Shown: positions 1 to 7,157 of the stretch, piece by piece | Numbering within the stretch: the stretch's first letter is position 1 | Layout: every line of letters begins with the position of its first letter | Assembly (NCBI GenBank): GCA_964582415.1 | Contig: CAZOSF010000033.1 | Span: 1-25,488, forward strand | From: CAZOSF01 sp964582415 | GTDB taxonomy: Bacteria > Bacteroidota > Bacteroidia > Flavobacteriales > Flavobacteriaceae | Reading direction: 5' to 3' | DNA: 25,488 bases | Notes under the pieces: generated by a model | Told to the model about the DNA's origin: nothing | What the model saw: only the letters and a program-made list of their open reading frames with translations | The model's database searches: none | Position numbers and translations under genes: made by a program

Positions 1-405
1 CATTTTTTTATAATTCCATTCAAAAGCTTTCATGGAATCTTCGTCGGGATGGAAAATTGGGGTAGGATATTTTTCAAAATGCAAACCATCCGTACTTACA
101 GCCATCCCAATACGGCTGGTACCCATGGAGTCTTGTGCTCGGTATAAAAGAAAAACGGAGTCGTTTCGTACCACTGCAGTTGGATTCAAGACGTTCCGTT
201 CTTCCCAATGGTGTAGGGCATGGGTGATTGGATCTTGGAAAGTTAAATCGGAGGAAGGTCGTAAAATAGGGTTAAGCGAATCAACTTTTTCGAAATAAGG
301 AAAAGCCCAAGAATTTTCTGAGATGGAGTTCGGTTCGGTTGAATTCGGATTGTTACAAGCAAGCAATAAAAAAAGGAGCCCAAAAATCCAACTGAATACT
401 TTCAT
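1..405 (-). CDS. GH130-type glycosidase/phosphorylase lipoprotein (3' end outside window)
   Basis: The first 135 codons of a gene that runs off the left edge without a stop. The N-terminus is a lipoprotein signal, hydrophobic run then LLAC with C17 as the lipidated cysteine, so the enzyme should sit at a membrane facing the periplasm. The mature part contains HWEERNVLNPTAVV, then LLYRAQD, TSRIGMAVSTDGLHF and a P-I-F-H-P-D segment. This order matches the first blades of the five-bladed propeller of glycoside hydrolase family 130, whose members act on beta-mannosides by phosphorolysis or hydrolysis. Secreted lipoprotein members are more likely hydrolases, since phosphorolysis is usually cytoplasmic, but the phosphate-binding residues lie beyond the edge. 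It starts 34 nt after the stop of the cupredoxin-like gene and is probably the last visible member of that operon. The family call is good; substrate is unknown. Confidence 0.75.
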   Translation of the reverse strand, partial: MKVFSWIFGLLFLLLACNNPNSTEPNSISENSWAFPYFEKVDSLNPILRPSSDLTFQDPITHALHHWEERNVLNPTAVVRNDSVFLLYRAQDSMGTSRIGMAVSTDGLHFEKYPTPIFHPDEDSMKAFEWNYKKM

Positions 406-439
406 AGGAAGGAATTGACTCCTTAAATGTACTTATTTT

Positions 440-1270
440 TTACTCGGAAACTGTAAACGTTTTCAGTAGTCCTTTTTCGGAAGCCGATGGGGTTTCAGAA
501 ATCAAAGCATAGGTTCCTGGGTATAGTTCTGCTGAGAAATACCCCACAGTTCCCTCGGGACTATTGTTAAAGCCACCTAAAAAAATAAAACCATTTGGAA
601 CTGGTGTAATCAATCCTTTTGGGTCGGCCCAGTTCATCCAAGCTTCCAAGGCCGCCATATCACTGCCTGGAGTGACACGAACCAAATTTACATCGGGTCC
701 TACGAAATTCTCGAATGCTTTTTGATCCTTGAAAGTTACTTTAAATGTCTGAAAACCCTTTTCAACAGCGTTTGGAGCTTCAATCCCCGTAGTACTTGAT
801 ATGCTAATCGGTATTGACCCCTCTTCAGGAGGTTGTACGCCTGAATTGTATTCACTTACCACAAATTCCTTCAACATTCCCATAGAACTGTGGAATTGTC
901 CATTCGGCATTTTTACATAACACTCCAATAAAAAATTGCCTGGATTTAAATGAATGGTGGTTTGACTCGTGTTTTTTGGGGCTATCAATCCCGAACCCCC
1001 AAAAAATTGAACACCTCCAAAATAGGCTGGAAGTTTTCCAAAAGCGGCATAGCCTTCTTCAATCTTTCCTTCATTCAATAATGCCATGCCCTCATCGAAA
1101 ACGGGCATCACTTCCGTCTTCACCATGTCTATGCTCACACTGTCAGGATACTGTTCCACAACGAAGAAATGTGTTTCGTCAGACTCATTATGGTATAGGA
1201 AGGTATTCCAACCTTTGGGAATGGTATCCTGTATATCAAACTCCATACTTCTTGTGGTGACATGGATATC
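440..1270 (-). CDS. Tandem cupredoxin-like domain protein (5' end lost in N gap)
   Basis: About 277 codons read from the N-run to a stop. Two related domains can be seen. The first has a WNTFLYHNESDETHFFVVE strand pair, a helical stretch MPVFDEGMALLNEGK, a GG-rich loop and then HLNPGNFLLECYVKMPNGQ ending in EFVV. The second repeats the plan more loosely: a W-containing helix, FIFLGGFNNSPEGTVGYFSA, LYPGTYALISE and a final FTV. The pattern of 'amide-rich beta strand, P-G-x-Y/F-x-L' is that of periplasmic cupredoxin-like proteins, but no His-Cys-Met copper site is evident. I do not know its function. The first domain begins right at the N-run, so a start codon and signal peptide probably lie in the missing sequence. 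It reads in one frame with the lipocalin-like piece across the 100 N, which could be chance (one in three). Confidence 0.65.
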   Translation of the reverse strand, partial: DIHVTTRSMEFDIQDTIPKGWNTFLYHNESDETHFFVVEQYPDSVSIDMVKTEVMPVFDEGMALLNEGKIEEGYAAFGKLPAYFGGVQFFGGSGLIAPKNTSQTTIHLNPGNFLLECYVKMPNGQFHSSMGMLKEFVVSEYNSGVQPPEEGSIPISISSTTGIEAPNAVEKGFQTFKVTFKDQKAFENFVGPDVNLVRVTPGSDMAALEAWMNWADPKGLITPVPNGFIFLGGFNNSPEGTVGYFSAELYPGTYALISETPSASEKGLLKTFTVSE

Positions 1271-1370
1271 NNNNNNNNNNNNNNNNNNNNNNNNNNNNNN
1301 NNNNNNNNNNNNNNNNNNNNNNNNNNNNNNNNNNNNNNNNNNNNNNNNNNNNNNNNNNNNNNNNNNNNNN
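1271..1370. other. Assembly gap, 100 N
   Basis: Exactly 100 unknown bases, the conventional placeholder for a gap of unknown size. It separates a lipocalin-like N-terminal piece from a cupredoxin-like C-terminal piece on the minus strand and may hide a gene boundary. Confidence 0.95.
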
Positions 1371-1729
1371 GAATAGATTGCTTGTCCACGAATCTCGTAT
1401 TTTAATAATCCGCCGCTAATAGGGAGCTGACTTTTAATTTCCTCATTTGTCATGGACTCCCAATCTTTATAAACCTTCGGTCGGTTTTCAGGAGTCATCA
1501 AAATCATATGATAGTCTTCTGAGAAGACATGAAAATAATTTTTCGATTCCTCCTCTTTTTTCAAGGTAGTAAGGTTAAGCGTAGAAACCACCTTCCAAGT
1601 TCCAAGTAGTGGATTTTTTTGAGAGGTGAGGGAATCAGCCTTTGCAGTATCGACATTGTTGTTTTCATCGCTCTGCTTACAACTTAAAAGCAATAAGGCC
1701 ATCAAGGGGAGGAGATATATTTTTTTCAT
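1371..1729 (-). CDS. Lipocalin-like lipoprotein (3' end lost in N gap)
   Basis: The 119 codons before the N-run start MKKIYLLPLM and reach LLLLSC, giving a lipoprotein with C17. An upstream in-frame ATG at 1744 would add five residues before this signal peptide and is less likely. After a polar linker comes NPLLGTWKVVS, the opening strand of a lipocalin-like small beta barrel, then FHVFSEDYHMILM and the segment PKVYKDWESMT. This resembles the small secreted lipocalin-like proteins of Bacteroidota of unknown ligand. Such proteins usually run to about 150-170 residues, so the rest would fit in the gap. It begins 26 nt after the stop of the MDR oxidoreductase and is likely co-transcribed with it. 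Function unknown. Confidence 0.6.
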
Positions 1730-1755
1730 GGGATAAAAATACAAAATTCGGCTTG

Positions 1756-2721
1756 CTACTTCTGTATTTCAATTAGGACATTCCCAACCTTTTGCTCACT
1801 CATGACATAGTGGAAAGCAGCAGGAACCTCCTCCAGAGTAAAACTTCTATCAATAAGAGGGTGGAAACTTCCGTCCAACAATCGATCTCGAATAAAAGCC
1901 AGACTTTTTTTAGGACTCAAGGGAACGGGGAATCTCACCGATTTACCGGGTAGAAAGGGACGTAAGAGGGAAAGCCAAACATTTTGCAGGTTCGGACCGA
2001 GTTCTGAAGAAATGTACACTCCATTCTTCTTTAAGAGGTTCTGGCATTTGAAAAATGTGCTTTTGCCTACGGCATCAAAAACAAAATCGAAACGCTGTGT
2101 ATCTTTAGTAAAATCGGTTGAAGTATAATCAATGGTCCTTTGAGCCCCAAGCCCTTTCACTACTTCCGCATGCTCACTTTTACAGGTTGCAGTTACTGTT
2201 GCACCCAAATAACGGCACAGCTGAATTAAAGCTGAACCAATAGCACCAGTACCACCATTTATAAGTACTGCATCCCCGCGACTTACAGAGACTTTTTCGA
2301 GAAAATAAAAGGCATAGTGGGCACCTTCTGCACTGGCAACAGCGGTTTTGAAATCGATATCTTCAGGAATCCCAAGGATTGTATTTTTGTTATTGATACA
2401 GGCGTATTCTGCATGGGTCGCCAAACCGATGTCATGAAATCCCCAGATACGATCCCCCTGTTGAAAACCCCTTACATTTTCACCGACAGCTGCAACTACT
2501 CCTGCAAAATCGGTTCCAGTGGTTTTCAGTTTGGGCTTTGTCAGGCCCGCAAAAAGACGCATCACCCAGGGTTTTCCGGTTAATATGGCGCATCCTGTTC
2601 GATTTACAGTAGTGGCTTCGATTCGAACAAGGAGCTCATTTTGTTTCGGTGAAGGAACAGGGATTTCTTCTAGCCGTAATACTTTCGGAGAACCATAATT
2701 GTCCCGGACAATGGCTTTCAT
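1756..2721 (-). CDS. NAD(P)-dependent MDR oxidoreductase, quinone-reductase-like
   Basis: A 321-residue medium-chain dehydrogenase/reductase. The N-terminal catalytic domain opens MKAIVRDNYGSP and carries the GTDFAGVVAAVG turn near residues 69-80; the Rossmann fold follows with GGTGAIG at 156-162 and a strand ATVTATC after it. The Cys/His/Glu zinc ligands of alcohol dehydrogenases are missing (the canonical GHE is GTD here), so it belongs to the zinc-independent quinone oxidoreductase-like branch that reduces enones or quinones with NAD(P)H. It should be a soluble cytoplasmic enzyme. It sits between lipoprotein genes with gaps of 49 and 26 nt, suggesting one operon, although the products' roles do not obviously connect. 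Substrate cannot be named from sequence. Confidence 0.85.
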   Translation of the reverse strand: MKAIVRDNYGSPKVLRLEEIPVPSPKQNELLVRIEATTVNRTGCAILTGKPWVMRLFAGLTKPKLKTTGTDFAGVVAAVGENVRGFQQGDRIWGFHDIGLATHAEYACINNKNTILGIPEDIDFKTAVASAEGAHYAFYFLEKVSVSRGDAVLINGGTGAIGSALIQLCRYLGATVTATCKSEHAEVVKGLGAQRTIDYTSTDFTKDTQRFDFVFDAVGKSTFFKCQNLLKKNGVYISSELGPNLQNVWLSLLRPFLPGKSVRFPVPLSPKKSLAFIRDRLLDGSFHPLIDRSFTLEEVPAAFHYVMSEQKVGNVLIEIQK

Positions 2722-2770
2722 AATTGCGCGCTTTTATGGTTGACGATTGGACAATCTAATTGTTTCAATC

Positions 2771-3238
2771 TTATTCGAAAACTCTCGAGGAAGCTACCTC
2801 CCGAAACAGGCGCCAGCGGCCCAAAGTGTCTTTTTTCAGTAACGCTAAATAGGTATCCCTCAATAGATGAATTTCCCCGATAGTATCAGAATAATAAACA
2901 CGGCTTGTTCCAAAATCATACGCCATAGTGTCATTGAGAATTACGGTCTCTTTGGGCGACATGATAATACTGTCATAAGGAAACAGACCCAAAGCCGTTC
3001 GTGAAGCGAACATTTCTTCCCATTTGGCATCGCCGGGACCAATTGTGAACACGTCATTTGCGGTCCAATTTCTAAGATCTTCATATCGTTTCTCTTTAAT
3101 AGCCGATGTGAATCCGTTACGCGTAACTTCAATAGATTGTAATTCGGAAGAATAATCGATTGTCTGATTGTCGTTTTCAGAAGAATTGGTGCAACTTAAC
3201 GCAAGTGGGATAAGCATCAAAAGGACATATCGTTTCAT
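2771..3238 (-). CDS. DUF4440 / SnoaL-like (NTF2 fold) lipoprotein
   Basis: A 155-residue secreted lipoprotein: signal peptide ending LALSC with C16. The mature part begins with a helix, NGFTSAIKEKRYEDLRNW, followed by NDVFTIGPGDAKWEEMF and then FPYDSIIMSPKETVI, AYDFGTSRVYYSD and LALLKKDTLGRWRLFREVASS. This is the cone-shaped NTF2-like fold of the DUF4440 type, widespread as small secreted proteins in Bacteroidota and usually without known activity. It is the first gene of the minus-strand run 3238-1, starting 62 nt after the stop of the DUF5686 gene upstream. No strong promoter match is visible in that gap, only an AT-rich inverted repeat at 3266-3289. Family call is firm, function unknown. 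Confidence 0.8.
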   Translation of the reverse strand: MKRYVLLMLIPLALSCTNSSENDNQTIDYSSELQSIEVTRNGFTSAIKEKRYEDLRNWTANDVFTIGPGDAKWEEMFASRTALGLFPYDSIIMSPKETVILNDTMAYDFGTSRVYYSDTIGEIHLLRDTYLALLKKDTLGRWRLFREVASSRVFE

Positions 3239-3300
3239 GGTTTTGGTATTGGTTGATTGCCCTAAGTTAATTAAATACAGTGAATTAACTTTCCTGGAGG

Positions 3301-5790
3301 TTAATCAAAAAGGTTTAGGAATTTCAAACCGAACACAAAGGCGCCTTGAGTGCTTTCGCCGAAATAGGACTGGACATAGTCTAATCGCAACAATCGGTAT
3401 TTTCCCCACCCAATGTTGTCCAGACCCACTGAAACTTCATGGTAAGGCTTCCTGTCGGTAGTAACTAGGGTATGCCCACCAACTACAAAAGTAAAGTTTA
3501 GCAAATTTAGACCTGGTATTTTACTGCTCAGCCAGCCGTTAAAAGAATGTTCGGCATGTCCTTCAAAATACGATTGATTTGTACTGAAGGTGTAATAGGG
3601 TAGCAGATTAAATACATTAGTGTAATAAGGAGCAGTGCCCAGTCGTGTTTGATTCCCATTAAAATGTTGATAATCCACAAAGGAAATTCCCTCTGCTTCG
3701 AAAAAGGTGCCTCCTTTCAACCGATAGCGAAACTCACCAAAATTCCCTACATCCAAATTTTGTCTCAGTTGTGCTCGTAATTGGGTGAAATTATATTTGG
3801 AATCACTGCCTCCGATTGCATTTTCCACTTCCAGGCGTAATTCTGGATAATTTTCATCCCTAATATTAAATTTCCCATCGGGATAGGTCATGTATTTTTG
3901 ACCGAATGTGAAGGTGGAAGTAAAAATTGATTTTATCACATTATGGGTTTCAAAGGCGGGACTGGTACTGTCATCTGGAAACAACGGGTTATTACTGGTA
4001 TACTCCCGCTTATCGTCTGGTAAAATCACATAATCCGTAGTATTAATAAGGGGCTTCCTGTTTTGGTAACTTACCGATAGGGATGCCTTAACACCATTCA
4101 CAACCTCTTGGCTCCAAGCCAAACCACCGTAATTCAATTCATACAGCTTCATATAATTCCTTTCAAAAAACAAAGAAGTGATGGAGTTAACTAGTGGGCT
4201 GATTGGCTCGGAAGCATTGAATTGACGTGCTTCACTTCCTCCAAAGGCGGTAAGTTGCAATCGATTAAATCGATTAAAATTTTTAGTGATGGTTCCGGTC
4301 CATCGCACCCGATCTTCAGAAATACCATATTGTGCCGTTACCCGCGCAAAAACCCATTGGGTACGATAGTCATCATACCATTTGAAGAATGTGAGTCCTG
4401 CATCGCCCGTCCAACCCTGAACGGTATTAAAGCTAACATCCGGGAGAGGGGCTTCGTAACTTAATTCCCATTGATCGTAGCTGTTTTTATAAGAATAACC
4501 CGTTAGTATGTCCAAAAGGGAGAACTTATTGGATACTGCATCTACCGAGTCCAGATATTTCTCCGATTTACGCAATTCTTGAATGGAATCCTTACGTACA
4601 TAGTCGTTTTGTTCTTCTAAAGTGAGGGCTACGGGTCGCTTCTCATCCCAGTATATGCTATCTTTTTTATTAGCCTCAGGTTCGAAATACAGCACTTCAT
4701 TGTTGAAACTTTCCTTGGTGAAAGGCGGATGAAAGTCGTAATTGCTATATACAGCAATAAACCTACCATCCCCATTGAAACCAAGGAATCCAAAGCTAAA
4801 ATCGATCGTTTGTGAGATCTTTACCCAGGCTGTTTCGTTGGCGTCGAAGGTGAAGTTCTGTTTGAAGATAAGCTCTTTAACAAACGGTACTTGAATGGCG
4901 GCCCCATTCGTTTTCAATTCCAGGCCATACAATTGCCAATCATCTTCAACAATATAAATTGTACCAGACCAAACCCGATCATTGGCCCTTTTAGGAAGAA
5001 CACTAATCTTGTTGATCAATTTATTGCCTTCATAAAAAACACCTTCCAATTTGTAGCGATAGTAGCCAAGGGCGTTGTTGGCAATCGGGGATACCAAGGG
5101 AGCATTTAGCTGGAGGGTGTTTTCGTAAAAACTGAAATTGGCTTCTTGGGCACTATTAAAGCTGAAGCCATTGTCGTTTCCACTTACCTTACTGGCAAGG
5201 ATGGTTTCTTTAAAATCGTTGGGCTTGCGGTAGGCAATTTTACTAATGGTTTCCGATAAATAAACAATTCCCGTTCGAGTGGAATCCAGAGCGCCTTCGA
5301 AATCACCAACTTCTTGTCCCAATATCTTTTTTGGGACACTGTCTACACGCCAAATACCCCGGGAATAAAAGTCGGCCGTGAATTGGGAGATGCGATCTAG
5401 GTTGACTTTTCGAGCTTCGATGGTTTTTCGGATAATACGATAGGCTGGATCTTCAGATGCGTTGATTACCACCTCGTCAAGACTGTAGGTCGCTTCCTCC
5501 AGTATTACGTCAAACTGAAATGGGAACGAAGTAATCGTTACCTGTTGCTTCACCGTGTTGAAGCCCAATGATTGAAATACCACCGTATAGTTTCCAGGTT
5601 TCGAGAGTTCCAAACTATATTCCCCTGTTTCATTAGTGGTAGTGCCTATATACGTGTTTTCAATATAGATATTAACAAATGGAATCCCTCGATCGTTTGA
5701 ATCGGTCACCGATCCTTCAATTTGGCCAAGAACCTCGGTGGGACAAATGAAAACGAGGAAAATCAATAGTATGATCCATAGTTCCTTCAT
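3301..5790 (-). CDS. DUF5686 outer-membrane protein with CarboxypepD_reg domain
   Basis: An 829-residue protein from ATG 5790, which begins MKELWIILLIFLVF and a signal peptide ending near VLGQ; upstream in-frame starts would put a long charged stretch before the signal and were rejected. Residues after the signal form a carboxypeptidase-regulatory-like beta sandwich (IEGSVTDSNDRGIPFVNIYI through FQSLGF). The following region, with DEVVIN, AYRIIRKTIEARK and FTADFYSRG, is the conserved start of DUF5686. The C-terminal half has alternating aromatic and polar strands and ends GAFVFGLKFLNLFD, as in outer-membrane beta barrels. The family is common in Bacteroidota; its transport or surface role is not established. 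It follows smpB by 49 nt and could be co-transcribed with it. Confidence 0.85.
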   Translation of the reverse strand: MKELWIILLIFLVFICPTEVLGQIEGSVTDSNDRGIPFVNIYIENTYIGTTTNETGEYSLELSKPGNYTVVFQSLGFNTVKQQVTITSFPFQFDVILEEATYSLDEVVINASEDPAYRIIRKTIEARKVNLDRISQFTADFYSRGIWRVDSVPKKILGQEVGDFEGALDSTRTGIVYLSETISKIAYRKPNDFKETILASKVSGNDNGFSFNSAQEANFSFYENTLQLNAPLVSPIANNALGYYRYKLEGVFYEGNKLINKISVLPKRANDRVWSGTIYIVEDDWQLYGLELKTNGAAIQVPFVKELIFKQNFTFDANETAWVKISQTIDFSFGFLGFNGDGRFIAVYSNYDFHPPFTKESFNNEVLYFEPEANKKDSIYWDEKRPVALTLEEQNDYVRKDSIQELRKSEKYLDSVDAVSNKFSLLDILTGYSYKNSYDQWELSYEAPLPDVSFNTVQGWTGDAGLTFFKWYDDYRTQWVFARVTAQYGISEDRVRWTGTITKNFNRFNRLQLTAFGGSEARQFNASEPISPLVNSITSLFFERNYMKLYELNYGGLAWSQEVVNGVKASLSVSYQNRKPLINTTDYVILPDDKREYTSNNPLFPDDSTSPAFETHNVIKSIFTSTFTFGQKYMTYPDGKFNIRDENYPELRLEVENAIGGSDSKYNFTQLRAQLRQNLDVGNFGEFRYRLKGGTFFEAEGISFVDYQHFNGNQTRLGTAPYYTNVFNLLPYYTFSTNQSYFEGHAEHSFNGWLSSKIPGLNLLNFTFVVGGHTLVTTDRKPYHEVSVGLDNIGWGKYRLLRLDYVQSYFGESTQGAFVFGLKFLNLFD

Positions 5791-5839
5791 AAGAAAAGTA
5801 TTTTTGTGAAGGCTGACGGTTTCGAATTGATTTCTGGTA

Positions 5840-6304
5840 TCAATTATTGAAGGCTTTCTGAATTCGATGAAGATTTCGTTTGGTATCGCGTTCTTTGATG
5901 GATTCCCGTTTGTCGAATTGTTTTTTTCCTTTGCAGAGGGCAATTTCCAATTTCGCCAGGCCCCTATCGTTGGTAAATAGGAGTAGTGGAATAATGGTAA
6001 GCCCAGAATTTTTTACCTCCTTTTCCAGTTTTTTCAATTCGCTACGATTCAAAAGTAATTTTCGTTCGCTTTTCGGATTGTGGGTATAATGGGAGGCGTG
6101 GGAATATTCTTGAATGGTCATATTAATGACAAACAATTCTCCATTGGCAAACTCACAGAAGCTCTCCGCGATGGAGGCCTTTCCCTCGCGAATCGCCTTG
6201 ATTTCGGTGCCTTTCAATACTATTCCTGCTGTAAACCTGTCAAGAATTTCGTACTGAAAACGCGCTTTTCGATTTTTTATCTGTACCGTTTTTTGCTGCG
6301 CCAT
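5840..6304 (-). CDS. smpB: SsrA-binding protein SmpB
   Basis: A 154-residue cytoplasmic RNA-binding protein, the usual length for SmpB. It binds tmRNA and brings it to stalled ribosomes for trans-translation. Diagnostic segments are IKNRKARFQYEILDRFTAGI, VLKGTEIKAIREGKASIAES, the HYTHNPKSERKLLL stretch, LLLFTNDRGLAKLEIALCKG and a basic C-terminal tail from KKQFDKRE to the end, which enters the mRNA channel. The start at 6304 lies 5 nt after the stop of the histidine phosphatase gene, so the two are almost certainly translated from one message. No tmRNA gene is visible in this window. Identification is secure. Confidence 0.97.
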   Translation of the reverse strand: MAQQKTVQIKNRKARFQYEILDRFTAGIVLKGTEIKAIREGKASIAESFCEFANGELFVINMTIQEYSHASHYTHNPKSERKLLLNRSELKKLEKEVKNSGLTIIPLLLFTNDRGLAKLEIALCKGKKQFDKRESIKERDTKRNLHRIQKAFNN

Positions 6305-6309
6305 CGATT

Positions 6310-6855
6310 TTATTGGTAAAAATCCCAGTCTACTTTTTGTACCTCTACGATGGCTTCCCCATCTTTAAAGGTCACCACATACAGGGAAGTATTGTCGGAA
6401 TCCTCCATTTTGGGATACTTTTCTTCACCTATCATCTGATTTACCAGCATTGGAGTGGTATCGCTATGACCGCAGATGAGGACGCTCTGTCCTGCAGTTT
6501 TATCAAAAAAAGCTTGATTTATCAAGGTGTTTGGGTCATAACTCTGAATGGGGAGTTGTGCGATATTCGCAACGTACTGTACAGTCTGACGCGTACGTTT
6601 ATAATCGGTGGAATATACTTGATCCAAAGGGATGGTGTTGAAGAAATCGGCCCACAGAGCAGCTCGATCCATTCCTGCATCGGTCAAAACTGGGTCGGTT
6701 TCTGAAGCATCACTTCGATCCTTTTCAGCATGTCTGATAAGGTAATACGTGGTATTTGGTTCCACTTTCCAAGTTTCTTTCGAATCACAGGCAGTAAATA
6801 GTGAGCCGAAAACAATTAGAAATAACAGGGGGTATTGTAGTAGATATCTTCTCAT
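6310..6855 (-). CDS. Histidine phosphatase superfamily lipoprotein
   Basis: A 181-residue phosphoglycerate mutase-like (histidine phosphatase) domain behind a lipoprotein signal (FTAC, C23). The catalytic RHG-type motif is R41-H42-A43-E44 in YLIRHAEKDR; an R-T-R-Q-T segment at 87-91 supplies the second phosphate-binding arginine, and GHSDTTP gives the second histidine, H130. The A in place of G in the first motif is common in this branch, which includes SixA-like and undefined phosphatases. As a lipoprotein it would act on periplasmic or surface phosphoesters; the substrate is unknown. It is immediately upstream of smpB. A TACCTTTG box on this strand at 6860-6867 lies only 4 nt before the ATG, so the message may be leaderless. 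Confidence 0.85.
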   Translation of the reverse strand: MRRYLLQYPLLFLIVFGSLFTACDSKETWKVEPNTTYYLIRHAEKDRSDASETDPVLTDAGMDRAALWADFFNTIPLDQVYSTDYKRTRQTVQYVANIAQLPIQSYDPNTLINQAFFDKTAGQSVLICGHSDTTPMLVNQMIGEEKYPKMEDSDNTSLYVVTFKDGEAIVEVQKVDWDFYQ

Positions 6856-6917
6856 ATTCCAAAGGTAAATCTTTTGGAAGAATCTTCGAAGACGATCCTT
6901 TAATTATTGCGCCCTCC

Positions 6918-7043
6918 TTATAGATAAGGAGCAATTTTTATCACGCTGAATACGGTAACCACTAAGGTAATGGTCAAAATATAGATGCCCAATACGGTGT
7001 TGCATTGTTGTTTTCTTTTAGATGGTAGACTGTTGGTTTTCAT
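6918..7043 (-). CDS. 41-residue single-pass membrane peptide
   Basis: A short reading frame starting MKTNSLPSKRKQQ and then a hydrophobic stretch from about residue 16 to 36 (LGIYILTITLVVTVFSVI) ending KIAPYL. A basic head before one transmembrane segment suggests an N-in membrane peptide. The frame can be extended upstream to an ATG at 7124, but that puts the start right at the T-run of the clpB terminator; the ATG at 7043, preceded by an A-rich leader, is preferred. It lies alone between the clpB terminator and the histidine phosphatase gene. I do not recognise a family. The basic-head plus membrane-segment design makes it a plausible real small protein, but conservation has to decide. Confidence 0.5.
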   Translation of the reverse strand: MKTNSLPSKRKQQCNTVLGIYILTITLVVTVFSVIKIAPYL

Positions 7044-7124
7044 GATCTTGGTTGATTGATTTCTATACCCAATAGACGACATCGCAAACAAAATGTTACA
7101 TGCTATAAATGCGGCAACGTACAA

Positions 7125-7153
7125 GTAAAGAAAAAGCCCCGTCTCCGGGGCTT
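7125..7153 (-). terminator. Rho-independent terminator of clpB
   Basis: On the minus strand AGCCCC-ggagac-GGGGCT (7152 to 7135) is followed by TTTTT and C-TTT. It starts 5 nt after the clpB stop and would end the corA-clpB transcription. Confidence 0.85.
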
Positions 7154-7157
7154 CTCT

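Noticed and set aside
3266..3289. AT-rich inverted repeat GTTAATT/AATTAAC upstream of the DUF4440 lipoprotein
   Set aside because: Seven-base A/T arms are expected by chance in this composition; no terminator tail.
5791..5943. N-terminal extension of the DUF5686 protein to 5943
   Set aside because: It overlaps the smpB coding end in another frame and would bury the signal peptide behind 51 polar residues.
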